64,000 nucleotides of DNA from Tritrichomonas musculus (lineage: Eukaryota; Parabasalia; Tritrichomonadida; Tritrichomonadidae), in assembly GCA_039105265.1 (NCBI GenBank), contig JAPFFF010000028.1, forward strand, positions 1,674,001 through 1,738,000. Reading direction: 5' to 3'. The position numbers and the translations under genes are program-made. This document shows, piece by piece, positions 41,673 to 50,519 of the stretch. The notes beneath the pieces are model-generated. The model ran no database searches. It saw nothing but the letters and a program-made list of their open reading frames with translations, and was not told the origin of the DNA. Each line of letters starts with the position of its first letter. Position 1 is the first letter of the stretch.

Positions 41673-43439
41673 ATGTCGAACAGCGACAACAGCAACAGCA
41701 ACAACAATAGCAACAGCAACAAGCTAATACAAGAATATGAAAAAGAATATGATGATGAAGAAGAAGAAGATTGCGTTGAAGAAATTACTCTAGAGCAATT
41801 CATGCAATTATATCCAGGAGAAGAAGAAAAAATAGTTGACTTGTCTCATATAAAATATCGCCCATGCAAACGTTTACCAGCAAAACTCTCCTACAAACAA
41901 ATGCAAGAATTTCAAGAAAAAGGACTAAATACACCAAAAGAGCAACTAAATTGGTTAAATGCTAAATTGTTATGGAATTCTTTAGATCAAGATCAAAAGT
42001 GTCTCCTTGCTGCACATTTATTAGGAGACGAATTATTTGCAAAAGGCGAAAAACAAGCATTACATTTGTACACAGATGACAATGAACAAAAAGATGGCCC
42101 AATATCAATTCAGTTTTTGTGTTGGTGGGATGATTTGGAAAAAAAATTAGCAGATCTCAAAAAGCCAAAAATTGCACAAAAGCACCAAAAGAAATTTGAA
42201 TACAGACAAAATCATTACTTTGATTTACCAATGGATGTTATCAAGGTAATAGTGGGTAGACACTTACCAGAATACAATTCAGATTACGCAAACAATTGTG
42301 CAATATTAGGAGAAATAAATCCAGCAGACCCAAAAAATCTCAAAAAATTAAATAAAATCATCGAAATGGGACCAGAATTAGCAGAGAAAGATCAAGAACA
42401 AGAGGAAGAACATGAAGAAAACATCCGTGTTCTTGATCTAATAAAAAACCAAGAAGACGCGATCATTGAATTAGCAACTGCATATGCAGATAGCAGATTG
42501 TTTAACAAAATGTTTGATGACAAAAAGAAAGCAAGTGAAATCTACTCGAAGGAATTGTTTACCAGTGAAGAATTGAAAAAGTTTGATTCAGCAACTCAAG
42601 AATTTCGATTATTGAAAGAAATCCAAGAATATTCTGATGATGATATTGATAAAGATGTTGCCGAAGTTCTTGAAATCATAAACAAAATGCCTCACAAAGA
42701 TGAAAAGGATCAAACCGCACCTGAAAAAGATGAAGAAGAAGAAAGCAAAGAAAATCTCATCAAAACCACCGTCAGAAAATTACAAAAACTATTTCCTGAA
42801 AAAGAAGAAGAAGAAATAAATGATGAAGTTCAAAAAAGATTGAATGCCAAAATGACAGGAAATCGAAAGGCATCAAGAATTTTCCCTGATGAGTTACTCA
42901 ATGATGATGAAAAAGAAAGATGGTCAAATCTCAAAGACCTCGATACTCAACAAATGGATAAGCAAATTTCAAGCGAAGTAACCAAAAATGTTCTTTGGGA
43001 TTTAAAGAAGAAAAATAGCTCACCAGTCCCACCGCCACCAGGAATGAGTCAAGAAGAATGGGCAAGAATGAATGCCGATCCTAACAAATTAAGTGCCAAC
43101 CTTTACGAACAATTACATACACCGCCTCAACCAGAAAATTGGCAAGAATTACCTCAAACTCACAAATGGGGAAAGATACAAGAATTCACATCCGATCAAA
43201 AATCTCAAAAGGAAATTCAGCTAAGAAATGAATTGATCGAATTCTTCAAAAAGCGATACATAGGGGACGAGAATTTGGCAAATGAAGTCGTTCACTCAAG
43301 AATTAAGGAATTCCAAACAAAAACACCAAACGTATCCTGGTTCAAATTCCACATTGACAATTTCCTCACCTCAGTTGAACGTCAAGATCTACACACTGAA
43401 CCAGTTCCACCTAACGTTCAAGAAGTTGACGAAAAATAA
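41673..43439 (+). CDS. Polinton gene: 588-residue acidic protein, unknown
   Basis: The N-terminus is Ser/Asn-rich (residues 1-16), then a highly acidic stretch. A helical body follows, with repeated Glu/Lys coiled-coil segments. Clear Pro-rich linkers occur near 440-480 (PVPPPPGMSQEEW). Two stretches, YSKELFTSEELKKFD and FPDELLNDDEKERW, are similar to each other (F/P-x-E-L-x-x-x-E-x-x-x-W/F), pointing to an internal repeat of about 110 residues. There are no transmembrane or enzyme motifs. Size and position would suit a structural or terminal-binding protein, but no family is recognised. Confidence 0.65.
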   Translation: MSNSDNSNSNNNSNSNKLIQEYEKEYDDEEEEDCVEEITLEQFMQLYPGEEEKIVDLSHIKYRPCKRLPAKLSYKQMQEFQEKGLNTPKEQLNWLNAKLLWNSLDQDQKCLLAAHLLGDELFAKGEKQALHLYTDDNEQKDGPISIQFLCWWDDLEKKLADLKKPKIAQKHQKKFEYRQNHYFDLPMDVIKVIVGRHLPEYNSDYANNCAILGEINPADPKNLKKLNKIIEMGPELAEKDQEQEEEHEENIRVLDLIKNQEDAIIELATAYADSRLFNKMFDDKKKASEIYSKELFTSEELKKFDSATQEFRLLKEIQEYSDDDIDKDVAEVLEIINKMPHKDEKDQTAPEKDEEEESKENLIKTTVRKLQKLFPEKEEEEINDEVQKRLNAKMTGNRKASRIFPDELLNDDEKERWSNLKDLDTQQMDKQISSEVTKNVLWDLKKKNSSPVPPPPGMSQEEWARMNADPNKLSANLYEQLHTPPQPENWQELPQTHKWGKIQEFTSDQKSQKEIQLRNELIEFFKKRYIGDENLANEVVHSRIKEFQTKTPNVSWFKFHIDNFLTSVERQDLHTEPVPPNVQEVDEK

Positions 43440-43532
43440 AAATTCCGATTATTGAGAGGTCGGTATAAAAATTACTCTCAACAAGATTTAGGTTTCTAAT
43501 AAACCTATAATTTAAAAAATTAACTTTTTTAT

Positions 43533-43906
43533 TTATTTATTTATTTCTTTATCTTTCTTAATTGGTGTAGGAACATATTTCCCTTTATCATAACCAATCA
43601 TCATTCCAGGTACCAGAAATGATTGAATGAACTCAATATGTGTATCAAACCATTTAATCAATATATTTTTTTCCGTTGTTCATCACGTGATAGAGCAGGG
43701 ATTGTGATTTTTAAATTATGTTCCATCATTTGTCTCATAACATTGGCAACGGAAATCAATTTTTCGATTGGAACATTTTCACCATATCTTTTTGTGAGGA
43801 CTTTCCAAGCTTGTGTTTTCTTAGGTTTTTTCATATCTTTTGCAGACATAGCTGGTATATCATCTTTAATTTCAAATTGTTCAGGTACACTTTGTTTGTC
43901 CGACAT
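43533..43906 (-). pseudogene. Polinton small gene, unknown, looks broken
   Basis: ATG 43906 opens MSDKQSVPEQFEIKDDIPAM, followed by a basic helical segment with QAWKVLTKRYGENVP. Coding character on the same strand reaches about 43533. The gene looks broken (about one break). No family is recognised. It is convergent with the 588-residue gene. Confidence 0.45.
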
Positions 43907-44203
43907 TAAAAAAAATAAACTTTTTAGCAAAGCGACCGTTAACCAACAAATAGCAAATCAATAAACAACTCAATATTTTGCATTTTTTGTCATTTATTTG
44001 TTGGGATCTCCAGGTATGAAAAATTGAATAGGGGGTAAACAATTTGTCTCAAAAATATCTTGAAAATTATTGAACCTTTTATGAATATTTTAATAAATAT
44101 AATCTTTATTATTAAAAATATAAATAATATTATAATATAAAGGGAAAATTTTAAAAATACATTTTCTGACACCCCTTTTATTTTTATTGCATTTTCTGAC
44201 AAT

Positions 44204-45592
44204 TCAAATAGGATCTAATCTATAACGAGGTAATCTTTGAGTATTTCCTTTAAGATCTTGTATTAAATATTTACCATTTTGAAAACCTTTTACAAAAAAT
44301 CTACCAGGTTGAGTTATTGATCGTCTTTTTTTAAGAGTGTCTTTATTATTATATACAATTACTTCTTGATTTTCTTTTAAATTATAACCTTTTTGAGCAG
44401 AAACATTATAATTAGCTTGAGAAATACGTCTACAAATAAAAGTATATAAATCAGAATTATTTTGCATTTGACTAGGGGAAACATTCATACCTGCATATTT
44501 TGATAAAGTTAAGTGTGGGGCATTATTATATTGAACAACTAATTCTTTTAATATTTCATGGGAGATTTCTCGTTGAACTTCATAAGCCATATCTCTCAAA
44601 GTTCTAATAATTCTATCAACTATACCTAATGAAGAATGTAATGGACTAGTTGTTTGTTTTTCACCTGGTTTTCGTAAAAATGATGGATAATGATAATCAT
44701 CCATTCTATCAACAGGTTCCCATTTAATTCCATTTGAATTTAAAAAAATTATTGTTTCTTCAGAACAAAAACCTTTTTCACCATCTCCGGTCAATATTTT
44801 AGGTTTCATTCCTTGTTGAAATAAAGTATTTAAAGCTTTTGTTATTGAAATAGATGTTTTTTGTCCAGCAGTCATAATTTTATTTATATCACCAAAACAT
44901 TCTCTACCTAAAGGAATTGCATATAAATATCGACTATTGGCTTCGATAAAAATTAAGTACCCAACATTTTTTTCAAACATAATATCAATTAAATAAGTAC
45001 CAGGTTCACATAATTTATGTAAATAATATTTTTTATTCTTATTAGTTGGAAATTGTTTCTTTTGAACATAATCATCTTCAGAAACATAATTTGGCTCAAT
45101 AACTTTTTCAAATTGTTTTAATAGTACATGTCTTTTATTTTTATTTCTAAAAGCAATATCAGGTACATTTGTTTTACCTTTGAATTCAACTATCATTCCT
45201 GGTTGTTCCATAATTTTGTTAATATATATTTCATACCATTCTTCCATAGTATATTTATCTTTACCTTTTTTCCATCCAGAGGTCAATTTTTCAAATTCAG
45301 GAAAAGTACGAATATTTTCATTATGTAAATTATTAATTACATGGTTCTCAATTTTTTCTTCAAAACTTAATTCATCATCAGGAATTTTTTCATCTGTGAT
45401 TACAGGTAATGATTCAGATAATACTTTTCGAAATTCTGAATAAGCATTATAAATTTGTTCAAATTCATCATCAGTTACAAAATCTTTTTGATACCCTTTA
45501 TAATTTCTAGCTTCATTTGGCATTATTAATTTCTTTTGATAAGCTTTCTTTTCTAAATAATTCATTAATTTTTCACCTTCTGACGATAACAT
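44204..45592 (-). CDS. Polinton integrase (retroviral-type, rve family)
   Basis: This 462-residue protein would insert the element's linear DNA into the genome. An N-terminal region of about 190 residues is specific to the trichomonad type. The RNase H-like integrase core follows, with LIDIMF (about 202-206) holding the first Asp and LTGDGEKGF (about 268-275) the second. The C-terminal helix of the core runs SLGIVDRIIRTLRDM (about 321-335), then YNNAPHLTLSKYAGMNVSPS. A small SH3-like C-terminal domain (about 408-462) has FFVKGFQNGKYLIQDL. The frame is open throughout. It is divergent from a coiled-coil gene, with only 36 bp between the ATGs. Confidence 0.85.
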   Translation of the reverse strand: MLSSEGEKLMNYLEKKAYQKKLIMPNEARNYKGYQKDFVTDDEFEQIYNAYSEFRKVLSESLPVITDEKIPDDELSFEEKIENHVINNLHNENIRTFPEFEKLTSGWKKGKDKYTMEEWYEIYINKIMEQPGMIVEFKGKTNVPDIAFRNKNKRHVLLKQFEKVIEPNYVSEDDYVQKKQFPTNKNKKYYLHKLCEPGTYLIDIMFEKNVGYLIFIEANSRYLYAIPLGRECFGDINKIMTAGQKTSISITKALNTLFQQGMKPKILTGDGEKGFCSEETIIFLNSNGIKWEPVDRMDDYHYPSFLRKPGEKQTTSPLHSSLGIVDRIIRTLRDMAYEVQREISHEILKELVVQYNNAPHLTLSKYAGMNVSPSQMQNNSDLYTFICRRISQANYNVSAQKGYNLKENQEVIVYNNKDTLKKRRSITQPGRFFVKGFQNGKYLIQDLKGNTQRLPRYRLDPI

Positions 45593-45610
45593 TTAAATTT
45601 CAATAAAGAG

Positions 45611-45628
45611 CGGTTTTGACGGACCATA
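45611..45628 (+). promoter_or_regulatory. GGTTTTGACR box and CCATA initiator-like site
   Basis: CGGTTTTGACGGACCATA ends directly at ATG 45629. It is one of about ten related boxes before Polinton genes. Confidence 0.65.
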
Positions 45629-46042
45629 ATGTTATTTGTTTTGTTGTTCATTCGAATTCCTCTCTCAAAATTTTATGAAGAAAAACTCAAAATATTGTTG
45701 AAACAAAGAACGGAACTCAATAATATCATTGAAAATTATCGAACTCAGCTTGTTGAATATTGTGGAAATTGTATTACCCAAAAAACCGATGACAAATGGG
45801 AATGTTGTAACCCTCCGAAAGAACAAACAAAAATTGTTAATTCAAATCGTATTGCCCAAAAATTGGAAGAAAAAAGAAATAGTCTGATGATAATCAGAGA
45901 CGAAATAAATATTGTGAGAAACAAAATTGCTGAAGTACGATTGAATGAGATCATACCAAAAATTGATAATTGTGAATGTGATGACGAAATAATCAAGAAA
46001 TTAAAAGAGAAAATTTCAGAACATAAAATTAACGAACTTTAA
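45629..46042 (+). CDS. Polinton gene: secreted or membrane-anchored coiled-coil protein with Cys motifs
   Basis: The gene encodes 137 residues. A short hydrophobic start (MLFVLLFIRIPL) may be a signal peptide or anchor. A coiled coil follows with YCGNC and WECCNPP around residues 44-60, which could form disulfides, then a second coil. It is the first of four coiled-coil genes on the plus strand. The start is fixed by the box directly upstream. Confidence 0.55.
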   Translation: MLFVLLFIRIPLSKFYEEKLKILLKQRTELNNIIENYRTQLVEYCGNCITQKTDDKWECCNPPKEQTKIVNSNRIAQKLEEKRNSLMIIRDEINIVRNKIAEVRLNEIIPKIDNCECDDEIIKKLKEKISEHKINEL

Positions 46043-46050
46043 ATAAAAAA

Positions 46051-46076
46051 GCAGTTTTGACACTTCACTTTTATTT
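46051..46076 (+). promoter_or_regulatory. CAGTTTTGACACTTCACTTTTA promoter box
   Basis: GCAGTTTTGACACTTCACTT then TTATTT, 10 nt before ATG 46086. TCACTT fits the trichomonad initiator TCAYTW. It is nearly identical to the boxes at 46776 and 47074. Confidence 0.75.
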
Positions 46077-46085
46077 TTTGTTTTC

Positions 46086-46760
46086 ATGGCTGAACGTAAT
46101 TATTGGGAAGAACAATTAGAGCTCGTGAGAAAACAATATCAAGATGTCCATGATAAATGGGTAAAGCTTATGTCTTCTAACAAGAATGAAGCAGATCAAC
46201 TCAAAGACGAAGAAAAAATTCTCTTTGATGAAATAATTCAAATAAGAAAAAATATTGCTGCAGTCAAAGTTCAAGAAATGTCTGAAAGTTCCTCTTTGGA
46301 AGAACAATTAGTGGCAGTGAGAAAACAATATCAAGAAGTACCAATTCGTTTACACTTTGATTTCAACGAAATCAGGAATGAAGAACAAAAACAACTCAAA
46401 GACAAAGAAGATCAACTCTTAACGGAAATGGATTTTATCAGGCAACTAATTGCTGCAGCAAGAGTTCGAGAAATGTCTGATAGTTCCTCTTTGGAAGAAC
46501 AATTAGTGGCAGTGAGACAACAAAAAAAAGAAATTGACAAATGTATTAAAGCCACTGGTTACAAGGAAATTTGGGATTTGCCAAAAAAATTTGGCAAAGA
46601 AGTTTTTCAGAAAGAATTGATACGTAACGAAGAAATAAAGCAGAATAATAGTCACCTCTGGGATGAAGCCTGTATTCTGTCAATTCAAAAGGAAATTATC
46701 CTAACAAAAATTGCTGAAGCAAGAGTTAAAGAAATTGAAGAAAAAAGACCAAAAAGCTAA
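46086..46760 (+). CDS. Polinton gene: coiled-coil protein with three internal repeats
   Basis: The 224 residues are built from repeats of about 65-70 residues. Each begins with a variant of LEEQLVAVRKQYQ and ends in a variant of IAAARVREMSDSSS. The first two copies are most alike and the third is longer and more diverged. The repeats predict long parallel coils, as in a fibre or filament protein. There are no enzyme motifs. It starts after a canonical promoter box and ends in TAAA-rich sequence that may also serve as poly(A) signal. Confidence 0.65.
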   Translation: MAERNYWEEQLELVRKQYQDVHDKWVKLMSSNKNEADQLKDEEKILFDEIIQIRKNIAAVKVQEMSESSSLEEQLVAVRKQYQEVPIRLHFDFNEIRNEEQKQLKDKEDQLLTEMDFIRQLIAAARVREMSDSSSLEEQLVAVRQQKKEIDKCIKATGYKEIWDLPKKFGKEVFQKELIRNEEIKQNNSHLWDEACILSIQKEIILTKIAEARVKEIEEKRPKS

Positions 46761-46775
46761 ACTTTAAATAAAAAA

Positions 46776-46801
46776 GCAGTTTTGACACTTCACTTTTATT
46801 T
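46776..46801 (+). promoter_or_regulatory. CAGTTTTGACACTTCACTTTTA promoter box
   Basis: Matches the box at 46051 over 26 nt and lies 8 nt before ATG 46809. It is about 15 nt after the previous stop codon. Confidence 0.75.
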
Positions 46802-46808
46802 TTTTTTC

Positions 46809-47069
46809 ATGTCTGTGATTGAAATATCTCAAGGAAAATTGGAAGAAAAATTAATAAGTCTTCGAGAAGAATGGAAAGAAAAATGGAAACAAATAAGAAG
46901 AACTCAAAAAAATGCACCTAATTACACAAATGAGGATGCAATTATAATTTATGATGAATCCAAATTATCGATGGATGATCAAGAAGAATTGGAACGATTA
47001 CGAAGAGAAAGAGACCGACTCCGATATCAAATGAAAGAAATTCAAGAACTTTTGAGAGAAATTAAATAA
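46809..47069 (+). CDS. Polinton gene: small coiled-coil protein
   Basis: The 86 residues start at MSVIEISQGKLEEK. A longer frame upstream has no ATG and would run through the promoter box. The C-terminal half contains EELERLRRERDRLRYQMKE, which is shared with the next gene (LMDLRRERDKVEKEIELLR). The two are diverged tandem duplicates. Unknown function. Confidence 0.6.
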   Translation: MSVIEISQGKLEEKLISLREEWKEKWKQIRRTQKNAPNYTNEDAIIIYDESKLSMDDQEELERLRRERDRLRYQMKEIQELLREIK

Positions 47070-47073
47070 AAAA

Positions 47074-47099
47074 GCAGTTTTGACACTTCACTTTTATTT
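47074..47099 (+). promoter_or_regulatory. CAGTTTTGACACTTCACTTTTA promoter box
   Basis: Third copy of this subtype, 8 nt before ATG 47108 and only a few nt after the preceding stop. Confidence 0.75.
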
Positions 47100-47107
47100 T
47101 TGTTTTC

Positions 47108-47305
47108 ATGTCTAAATTGGAAGAAACTAAAGAGAAATGGGATATCTTAGATGAACAAATAAATGAAATCGAAAAAAAGGCAGGAATTATTGGTAATCAA
47201 ATGGTTTTTGATGATAAAGATTTTAGAAAATTAATGGATTTACGAAGAGAAAGAGACAAAGTAGAAAAAGAAATTGAACTTTTAAGAAAAGAATTAATTA
47301 AATAA
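47108..47305 (+). CDS. Polinton gene: small coiled-coil protein
   Basis: The 65 residues (MSKLEETKEKWDILDEQ...) are almost entirely a predicted coiled coil. It is related to the upstream gene through the LRRERDK segment. It is convergent with the helicase gene, with only 3 nt between their stop codons. Confidence 0.6.
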   Translation: MSKLEETKEKWDILDEQINEIEKKAGIIGNQMVFDDKDFRKLMDLRRERDKVEKEIELLRKELIK

Positions 47306-47308
47306 AAG

Positions 47309-49012
47309 TTACCTTAATCTATATTTCTTATCATTATTATTATTGAATGAGCAGTATTGTAAAATTTTTTGATGAAATTCTTGATAAGTTATGGATCTGA
47401 ATTTTTTTGCTTTTGCCCATTTTTTAAATTCAGTCCAGGCTTCAAAAGCTACATAACCATTTCTGAATTTTTGTAAGTTTTCCTCAATAAATAATTTTTC
47501 AGGAGGTTTTGAAAAGTTCATTAAATTCATTCTATCTTGAGTATTAGGAAATTGTGCTGGAATGAAATCAGATATATCAACAGTCAAGAAAAAAGTAATT
47601 AAATTGTTTTTGAAATCTTGTGTCTGAATAAGATTATGTAAAGGTGTAAAATAGTCTTGACCTGTCATTGGATAACAATTTGTAACAACAAATCTTCTAT
47701 CGTGTTCATCAATTCGAATAGGAGCAAGATTGTCTGATAAGAAGATGAAATTGGCAACATTTTCTTTAGATTCAGTATTAATATGTTTTCCTTCAATAGT
47801 AGTGAATCTTTCTGTGATTAACGTTTTTAATCTTTCATGTTGTTGAGGATATTTACGAATGAGATTATAATCTAACATTTCTGAGCATACCAATAATTTT
47901 TTGTTTAAGATTTGTAAATTAAAATTGCTTGTAATATTATCAAAGTTTGCATTTGGATCAGAATATTCACCTAATAATAAACAAAGAGTGTCAGTAAATG
48001 TATTTTTCCCACAACCTGAGTGACCAATAATAACTAATGCAGTACCTGTTTTACCATCTGGATGTTGAAAAATAAATGAAATCCATTTAATGATATAATC
48101 ATATAATTCTTGATTAGAATTTGCAATAACTCTAAAAATATGATCCAAAAATGGTTGAATCACATTTTGTGTACAAAGAATTAATCTTGAATATGGATAC
48201 CAATGAAAATATGAAAAAATGTTTGGATCATTGGAAAAGAATTTCATATGTTCATAAGTAATGAAATCCTTATTCTTTCCAAAGCAAACAACATCAAATG
48301 CAGTAATTACTTTCTTATTCTTTTTACTAGCTTTTGAATACCCTAATTTAATTTGTTTTAATATTGGTGCAAATTGAGTTTGATTTAACATTTCTAACGT
48401 ATTTGATTTTTTAATTATGTAGATATTGTCTAGTTGAATATAACAACAAACTTTTTTGAAATCAGTAAAGAAATCCCCAACACGAATTCCAGTAGAAGAA
48501 TATTTTCTTTCATAATTCTTCTTTCTAAATGAGATTATTGAACAATCTTCACCAAAATCAATTTGAACAAATTGGTTAATTGTATTATTGAAATATTTCT
48601 CCCAAATAACATTTCTTTGAGATTCTGAGAGCGCATTCAAAATTGGGAAGATCCAATGATTTGAAACTTCTGGATGATTTTCTTGACTACAAATTGCTTG
48701 AAGATCTTGTTCAGAATTTTCTTGATTAGATAAGTACCAATTTTTCACAATATTATACAAAACCTCTGAAACAAATGGAGAACGAAATATATATTTGATA
48801 GAAGTTGTTAAATTTTCAAGTGTTGGTTCAAATAAATTTAATAATCCAACAACATCATCAGGAAACAATTGAATGAGATTTGTATTTATTTCAAAATCAC
48901 AATCATGAAACTCTTGACCTTGATATTGAGGAAAGACATTCTCATTAATATTTTCCATTTGTCTAGCTTCTGGAATTAAGAAATCATCAGAGAGGAAGGT
49001 TGGTTGATTCAT
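47309..49012 (-). CDS. Polinton superfamily 3 (D5-like) helicase
   Basis: The 567 residues start at ATG 49012 (MNQPTFLSDDFL); the frame is open further upstream but has no ATG and overlaps the promoter box. The C-terminal half has the SF3 core. Walker A is VIIGHSGCGKNTF (about residues 325-337), a Walker B-like strand is KLLVCSEMLDY, and motif C is NFIFLSDN, followed by DEHDRRFVV with an Arg finger-like pair. SF3 helicases unwind DNA at replication origins in poxviruses, virophages and other DNA viruses. The N-terminal half may hold a primase-like or origin-binding domain but shows no clear motif. With the polymerase it would form the replication module. Confidence 0.75.
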   Translation of the reverse strand: MNQPTFLSDDFLIPEARQMENINENVFPQYQGQEFHDCDFEINTNLIQLFPDDVVGLLNLFEPTLENLTTSIKYIFRSPFVSEVLYNIVKNWYLSNQENSEQDLQAICSQENHPEVSNHWIFPILNALSESQRNVIWEKYFNNTINQFVQIDFGEDCSIISFRKKNYERKYSSTGIRVGDFFTDFKKVCCYIQLDNIYIIKKSNTLEMLNQTQFAPILKQIKLGYSKASKKNKKVITAFDVVCFGKNKDFITYEHMKFFSNDPNIFSYFHWYPYSRLILCTQNVIQPFLDHIFRVIANSNQELYDYIIKWISFIFQHPDGKTGTALVIIGHSGCGKNTFTDTLCLLLGEYSDPNANFDNITSNFNLQILNKKLLVCSEMLDYNLIRKYPQQHERLKTLITERFTTIEGKHINTESKENVANFIFLSDNLAPIRIDEHDRRFVVTNCYPMTGQDYFTPLHNLIQTQDFKNNLITFFLTVDISDFIPAQFPNTQDRMNLMNFSKPPEKLFIEENLQKFRNGYVAFEAWTEFKKWAKAKKFRSITYQEFHQKILQYCSFNNNNDKKYRLR

Positions 49013-49022
49013 CGATACAAAA

Positions 49023-49046
49023 ATAAAAGTGACTGTCAAAACCGTT
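49023..49046 (-). promoter_or_regulatory. GGTTTTGACAGTCACTTTTAT box of the helicase gene
   Basis: On the minus strand, ACGGTTTTGACAGTCACTTT then TATTT precedes ATG 49012. TCACTT is a perfect initiator match. This is the only box of the set serving a minus-strand gene. Confidence 0.7.
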
Positions 49047-49133
49047 ATTCATTTTTTAATTAATGTCAAGTGATAACGAATTACCTCTACACTATTCAAC
49101 TGGGGTTCACCTCAATATCAATTATCACCAAAT

Positions 49134-49604
49134 ATGCAAAATTTAAATAATAGTTTTCAAAACTTTGTTGTCAATAATGAAATTGATGAATGGGAAATAT
49201 ACCGTGATTTTAATGAACCTCAACCAATAAATACATCAACGTCTCCAAACGAAGAAGAATTTTATGCAGGAATTAATCAAATTGTAGAAAAACAATTAGA
49301 AGAACATCCAGCAAATCCAAACCGTCATGGAAATCCAAGACCACCAAACCCACAAGATGAATTTGGAAAAAGTTATCATGACCGAGATGATTTCGGGAAC
49401 TTTTTGAAAACTCTTGATAAAAATAGAGAATATCCAATTGATGAATTACTCTATTTATTCAATCATTTCTTTCATACAAATAAATCGAAAAATAGTTTTA
49501 GTCAAATGAAATACATTAAAGAAAATTTTAAATCAAAAAGAAAAATGTATTCTGGTGAACAAAAAACTTGGTATAAATTACGACCAACTCCTAAAAAAAT
49601 TTAA
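49134..49604 (+). CDS. Polinton gene: 156-residue hydrophilic protein, unknown
   Basis: ATG 49134 opens MQNLNNSFQNFVVNNEIDEW. The middle is Pro/Asn-rich (HPANPNRHGNPRPPNPQ). The C-terminal part is a likely small folded domain with LDKNREYPIDELLYLFNHFF and a basic end. The 5' region looks disturbed: an ATG at 49062 behind an initiator-like TTCATTTTTTAA may have been the earlier start. No family is recognised. Confidence 0.45.
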   Translation: MQNLNNSFQNFVVNNEIDEWEIYRDFNEPQPINTSTSPNEEEFYAGINQIVEKQLEEHPANPNRHGNPRPPNPQDEFGKSYHDRDDFGNFLKTLDKNREYPIDELLYLFNHFFHTNKSKNSFSQMKYIKENFKSKRKMYSGEQKTWYKLRPTPKKI

Positions 49605-49703
49605 TCTTGCGCAACTCTTTCGCAACTCTTGCGCAAGTGAATCAAAATTTTCATTCACAAAAAGTTTAATAAAAATTTTAATTCAAAAAGTTCATTTTTA
49701 TAA

Positions 49704-50055
49704 ATGTTTCTTTTATTAATGTTAATGTATGGTGAATATGTTTCTGTTTACAATTGTCCATGTTCTTCAGAATTGGAAAAAAATAGAATCTCATCTCAAA
49801 AAGATTAACAAAAATCTCAATAGAATATTTCATGGGATGATAGACGAATTTATCAAAACCGAATATGAAGAATTAAAGAAAAGAAGAGATTTGACTTGGG
49901 AACAATGGAAGAAAAATTCTGATGAATATCAACAATTACTCAAAGGAGAAAGTACGCCTGAGACAAACAAAAAACTGGATGAACTTAGAAAAATAAAAGA
50001 ATTATATTGGGGACATTTCTGGAACTTGAATAATCGAATTGAAAATTTTGAATAA
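49704..50055 (+). pseudogene. Polinton gene: leader-bearing coiled-coil protein, looks broken
   Basis: This is a tandem relative of the next gene. Both start after AAAAAGTTCATTTTT, open with a hydrophobic leader (MFLLLMLMYG here) followed by a Cys pair, and then carry a coiled coil. Here the coil has KKRRDLTWEQWKKNSDEYQ. The copy looks broken (about one break). Confidence 0.55.
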
Positions 50056-50089
50056 AAAGTCAATTCATTCAAAAAGTTCATTTTTTTTA

Positions 50090-50437
50090 ATGTTTCTTTT
50101 ATTATTGTTAATGTATGTGGATTATGAATCCTATTGTAAATGTTCTTTTGAAATGGATCAAATTAATTCAAAACTGAAAGAGATAAACAATAATATCAAT
50201 AAAATATTAGATGTGATGTTAAAAAAAGACAACACAAACACTCAAAAAGATGAATTAAAGAAAAGAAAGGAATGGTATATCGAACTTTGGAAGAAAAATA
50301 GTGAAGACTATAATCGATTACTCGAAGGAGGAATTACACCTGAGAAAGAGGAAAAGCTGGAAGAACTGAAAGAAATGAACAAAGCTTATAGGTTGCAAAT
50401 CGAAATATTGAATGATCATATCAAAAAAATTGAATAA
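50090..50437 (+). CDS. Polinton gene: secreted coiled-coil protein
   Basis: The 115 residues start at ATG 50090, matching its tandem relative; an ATG at 50039 lies inside the upstream gene. A signal peptide-like MFLLLLLMYVDYESYCKC precedes two coils with KKRKEWYIELWKKNSEDYN. The start follows AAAAAGTTCATTTTTTTTA, where TTCATTT fits an initiator. The product would be exported or virion-surface material if the element were active (inference). Confidence 0.6.
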   Translation: MFLLLLLMYVDYESYCKCSFEMDQINSKLKEINNNINKILDVMLKKDNTNTQKDELKKRKEWYIELWKKNSEDYNRLLEGGITPEKEEKLEELKEMNKAYRLQIEILNDHIKKIE

Positions 50438-50519
50438 AAAGTCAATTCATTCAAGAGAGAAAGTTTTAACTACTCCTTAATAAATAAAAAAAGAGATTAA
50501 TTCAATTAAATTTGTTTAT

